A DNA stretch of 64,000 nt from Brevinematales bacterium (GTDB lineage Bacteria; Spirochaetota; Brevinematia; Brevinematales; GWF1-51-8): contig JAGVBZ010000011.1 of NCBI GenBank assembly GCA_020059465.1, positions 18,013 to 82,012 of the forward strand, read 5' to 3'. Below, one piece after another: positions 61,175-64,000 of this stretch. The notes under the pieces were generated by a model, which was given only the letters and a program-made list of their open reading frames with translations, was not told where the DNA came from and made no database searches. Made by a program: the position numbers and the translations under genes. The stretch's first letter is position 1; each line of letters starts with the position of its first letter.

Positions 61175-62124
61175 TGGCTGTGGATATACGTGAAGCGAAC
61201 GATTATCTCAACGCAATCAGGCAATCGGAAAAATACGCCCAAAGCCTGAAACAGGCTTGGGAAGAGATCGCAGGGAATACCGGGAAAACCGAAGATGCGC
61301 AGGAGGGACTGAACGCGAAGGTGCGCGAGCACGGGAGCTTAACTGCGGCTCAGAAACACGCCCTGAACGATACGTTAGCGGTCACGAACGCCCTGATCGG
61401 CGAATTCGTAAAGCTCGCCCCGGAGACACGGGATTGGGCGGACGCACTGCGGGGCGCGTTAGGCGCGGCGGCGCGTTTCGCGAGTGGGGATATTATCGGC
61501 GGAATTATCGAAGCTATCAAAACGATCGGCGAGGCGATCGGCGACCTTATCGGCGCGACCGATACATGGGGGCAGACCTTGGATAACGTGGGCGATATGT
61601 ATGAACATGTCAGGAGCGCGATCGAGAAATCGTGGACGACTATGGATAAACAAGTCAGGGCGGGGGAAATGACCCTCGAGCAGGAACTCGCGGCGCTAAA
61701 AATCCAGCAGAAATTCCAGGGATTTTTAACCCTGAGCGAGGAAGAGAGACTTGATCTGAAGTTGAAAATTATGGATGTGGAAAAGGAAATCTACGAACAG
61801 TCTATAAAGAAGGAAGAAGAGCTGAGGAAGGCGCAGGAAGCCCGGCGAAACAGCGAACTTGCCGAACTGCAGAAAAAAATCGAGCTGGGACTGATCGATA
61901 TGGAAAATCTTCGCGCGGTCGGCGGGGTGGATTCGACTCTTCGCGCTCTCGGGTACAGCGGGATCGATCTTGCCGCGCAGCTGCAGGACCTCGGGGTCAG
62001 CGGCTTTGCCGGACAGCGGACGGTCAGTGTCGGGCAGATCAACCAGTATAATTACGAGGCTACGCCGGACTATGCGGCGCGGGGTATCAGCGGGATAATC
62101 CGCGATACGATGTCGGGGGGATAA
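61174..62124 (+). CDS. Tape-measure-like or minor tail protein (short)
   Basis: 316 residues. A central hydrophobic Ala/Gly/Ile-rich stretch (ALGAAARFASGDIIGGIIEA) is flanked by long helices (KKEEELRKAQEARRNSELAE). This is the make-up of tape measure proteins, but it is much shorter than typical (600-2000 residues). If it is the tape measure, the tail would be very short; otherwise it is a minor tail protein. Coupled to the chaperone gene. Confidence 0.5.
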   Translation: MAVDIREANDYLNAIRQSEKYAQSLKQAWEEIAGNTGKTEDAQEGLNAKVREHGSLTAAQKHALNDTLAVTNALIGEFVKLAPETRDWADALRGALGAAARFASGDIIGGIIEAIKTIGEAIGDLIGATDTWGQTLDNVGDMYEHVRSAIEKSWTTMDKQVRAGEMTLEQELAALKIQQKFQGFLTLSEEERLDLKLKIMDVEKEIYEQSIKKEEELRKAQEARRNSELAELQKKIELGLIDMENLRAVGGVDSTLRALGYSGIDLAAQLQDLGVSGFAGQRTVSVGQINQYNYEATPDYAARGISGIIRDTMSGG

Positions 62125-62191
62125 AAAGTCCCGCTTGACCTTTCCACATAATACGGATTCGACTCTAAAAATATAGGAGTCAGGAGGAAAC

Positions 62192-63901
62192 ATGCTCAGC
62201 GGAAAATCGCTCAAAATGATGGCGTTTCAGGAAAAGAAGATTTTCTTAGAAAACATACTTCCCACATTTCAGGAGATAAAACGGGATTATGCCGCGCTCC
62301 TCGGCACACATACCCTTTACGATATCCCGGCCGAAGGGGGTTTGTCGTATTTGGATGCCAAAACGGCGGGTTCGTATCTGTGTGTGTGGAAAACGGCTGC
62401 CCCGAAGTATCTGGATACTCCATTGACCGGGACAGCTGTATCGGGTACGAACAATACGACGCAAATCACGCTCGCGGCAGGCGCGTCTGCAATCGACGAC
62501 TTCTACAACGGGATGGTGATCTATTTCACGGGGGGTGCCGGCAGCGGGCAGTATAATATAATCACCGACTATAACGGCGCGACAAGGGTTGCAACGGTTA
62601 CTAAAGCATGGGGCACCGCGCCGGTAGCCGGAAGCACGGCCTATCATATCGGGGGAGGGGATAAAATAGAAACATCCGACCTCACTCCTCATACGGGTAT
62701 CATTGTTTCAGGGCTGAGAATTAGTGTCTACAACCAGATCGAGTCAGTCTATAATAAGGTGTCGGTAGGGTTTGCGACAAGCAACGGGGATTATTCTAAA
62801 GTACTTCTTTGCTATATGGAATTTGCCGACAAGACGCTTGAGAAAAGCGGCGGCTCTATGGTAAGCGCGTGGAATGCGTACGCGGTCGAAATCACCAAGC
62901 TGGATATTCGCGGGGAAAACCAATACGCGCATCAGAATATCGTACTGAACAATGTGCATATCAATATCAATTTCAACTCCATTCCGTTTACGACCGTACT
63001 CGGTTTTACCGCGAATGTTAATTGGAGCAATGTAATAATAGAAGACAGAAACGCCGGATCGGGTGTTTTTGAAACGCATCTCTATAACTGCACGGTCAGT
63101 ATTCAGAATTTTTTAATCGGGGATACGGTCAGTTTCGGCGCGGCAAAACTCAGCGGGACGCCGAAAATGAATTTCACGAATACGCATATCGGGGGAGGTG
63201 TCGGTTTTAATCAGGTGAAGGGGGAACCCGGATACAACGTTCTGTTTTCGCGGTCGATGCAGGTAACCGGAAATCCGATCGAGAACTATGTGATTCTACC
63301 TGAGCAGGATGGAAAGATTTTTAATCTGGGAAACTACTCTATCGATCATTCCATCTTCGATTTTAACGGATTTATCGATCAGACAGCGGAGTTCGGCGCG
63401 GAATATGTTTCCGATGTGACTCTTTTCGGCAAGGGAACGAAACTATATTACACGATGAGGTTTATTGCCGCGCAGGTTGACGATAACCTGAAACGATTCG
63501 GAGACGGGTGGATATTTGCGGTTCAGCGGGAGGATTTTGAGGACGAACTCCTGACCGGCCAGAAGTACGTCAGAAACTTCAAACTCTATAACGAGACAGG
63601 GTGTACTACCGAATATGATTATCAGAACGACGAGAATTTTCTCATTTTAGGCGAGGACGCCGCAGGCAATAAGGCGGTACTCTGCTGGTTCGGGAATATG
63701 CTCTATCCGACCGTCCTCTCCGGCTGTGCGGATAATACTGTCTATCGGGTTACTCATTGTTTCCAGATATGGGCACCGGAAACCCGCCAGAATCTCGTAA
63801 ACATCTTTAAAGACCATTCCACCGGACGAGGCATAACAGACAGTCCCATGTCCGGCGAAATCCGTTTTAACAATATGGATAACGAGATACTGTTTTATTG
63901 A
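62192..63901 (+). CDS. Phage tail fibre/surface-binding protein
   Basis: 569 residues. The N-terminus is helical (IKRDYAALLGTHTLYDIPAE), then beta-rich repeats. The element YNIITDYNGATRVATVTKAW (about 120-140) is common in phage fibre and host-recognition proteins. The remainder has many short beta strands (VLNNVHININFNSIPFTTVL) like a beta-helix. It probably binds the cell envelope. AGGAGGAA precedes the ATG. Confidence 0.6.
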   Translation: MLSGKSLKMMAFQEKKIFLENILPTFQEIKRDYAALLGTHTLYDIPAEGGLSYLDAKTAGSYLCVWKTAAPKYLDTPLTGTAVSGTNNTTQITLAAGASAIDDFYNGMVIYFTGGAGSGQYNIITDYNGATRVATVTKAWGTAPVAGSTAYHIGGGDKIETSDLTPHTGIIVSGLRISVYNQIESVYNKVSVGFATSNGDYSKVLLCYMEFADKTLEKSGGSMVSAWNAYAVEITKLDIRGENQYAHQNIVLNNVHININFNSIPFTTVLGFTANVNWSNVIIEDRNAGSGVFETHLYNCTVSIQNFLIGDTVSFGAAKLSGTPKMNFTNTHIGGGVGFNQVKGEPGYNVLFSRSMQVTGNPIENYVILPEQDGKIFNLGNYSIDHSIFDFNGFIDQTAEFGAEYVSDVTLFGKGTKLYYTMRFIAAQVDDNLKRFGDGWIFAVQREDFEDELLTGQKYVRNFKLYNETGCTTEYDYQNDENFLILGEDAAGNKAVLCWFGNMLYPTVLSGCADNTVYRVTHCFQIWAPETRQNLVNIFKDHSTGRGITDSPMSGEIRFNNMDNEILFY

Positions 63902-64000
63902 GGCAGGATGCCGAAATCCCGCGTGCGCAAGGAAGCGCGGGAGCGGGATTGAAAAATGGCAGGATGCCGAAATCCCGCGTGCGCAAGGAAGCGCGGGAGC
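63902..64000 (+). repeat. 56-bp tandem repeat with palindrome, cut by window end
   Basis: Copies begin at 63902 and 63958. Each carries TCCCGCG..CGCGGGA arms. More copies may follow beyond the window. Confidence 0.85.

Noticed and set aside
63902..64000. Possible CRISPR array
   Set aside because: The repeat unit is 56 bp end to end without spacers, so it is a plain tandem repeat.

Overview
The window looks like chromosomal DNA of a free-living or environmental spirochaete of roughly 50% GC. The best taxonomic clue is a P83/100-type protein at 38143-39933, whose N-terminal half closely resembles the Borrelia/Treponema P83/100 family. A FliL-like protein follows it, and there is a paralogous pair of large proteins at 46366-49969 that resemble spirochaete-type hypotheticals. 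The rest is a typical mix of house-keeping genes (tmk, hisF, add, rtcB, corA, trmO, gpmA, a tRNA-Tyr, an msrB-msrA fusion) and many exported or repeat-rich proteins (TPR, ankyrin, WD40, FecR, SH3, beta-helix). I cannot name the genus.

Layout. 1-2.1 kb: TPR proteins on the minus strand, the first cut by the window edge. 2.2-10.4 kb: tmk, then an apparent ubiquitin-like conjugation locus in two operons. Operon 1 holds a 544-aa protein and an E2-like protein. Operon 2 holds a 539-aa protein, a 71-aa ubiquitin-like protein, a JAB/JAMM protease and an E1/ThiF enzyme. A repeat lipoprotein sits between the two operons. 10.4-11.8 kb: two hypothetical exported or membrane proteins. 11.8-20.6 kb: first phage-derived block, with a DUF935-like portal, an FRG-domain gene, a CI/LexA-type repressor facing an early operon across a palindromic operator, then terminase small and large subunits. 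A toxin-antitoxin pair lies between two copies of a 47-bp repeat made from the 3' end of the terminase gene. 20.6-56 kb: host genes. 56.1-64 kb: second phage-derived block (head protease/scaffold, decoration, Mu gpT-like major capsid, gp36-like, tail completion, tail tube with Ig-like domain, tail proteins, fibre-like protein), ending in a 56-bp tandem repeat cut by the window edge.

Two things stand out. First, the E1/E2/Ubl/JAB set with two ~540-residue partners that may carry a FliG-like module is a compact candidate for an uncharacterised protein-modification system. Second, packaging genes (terminase, portal) and capsid/tail genes are about 36 kb apart with ordinary chromosomal genes between them, and no integrase is visible. 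That arrangement fits a rearranged prophage or a domesticated gene-transfer-agent-like particle. Promoters with good sigma-70 boxes (16-17 bp spacing) can be read upstream of many transcription units.
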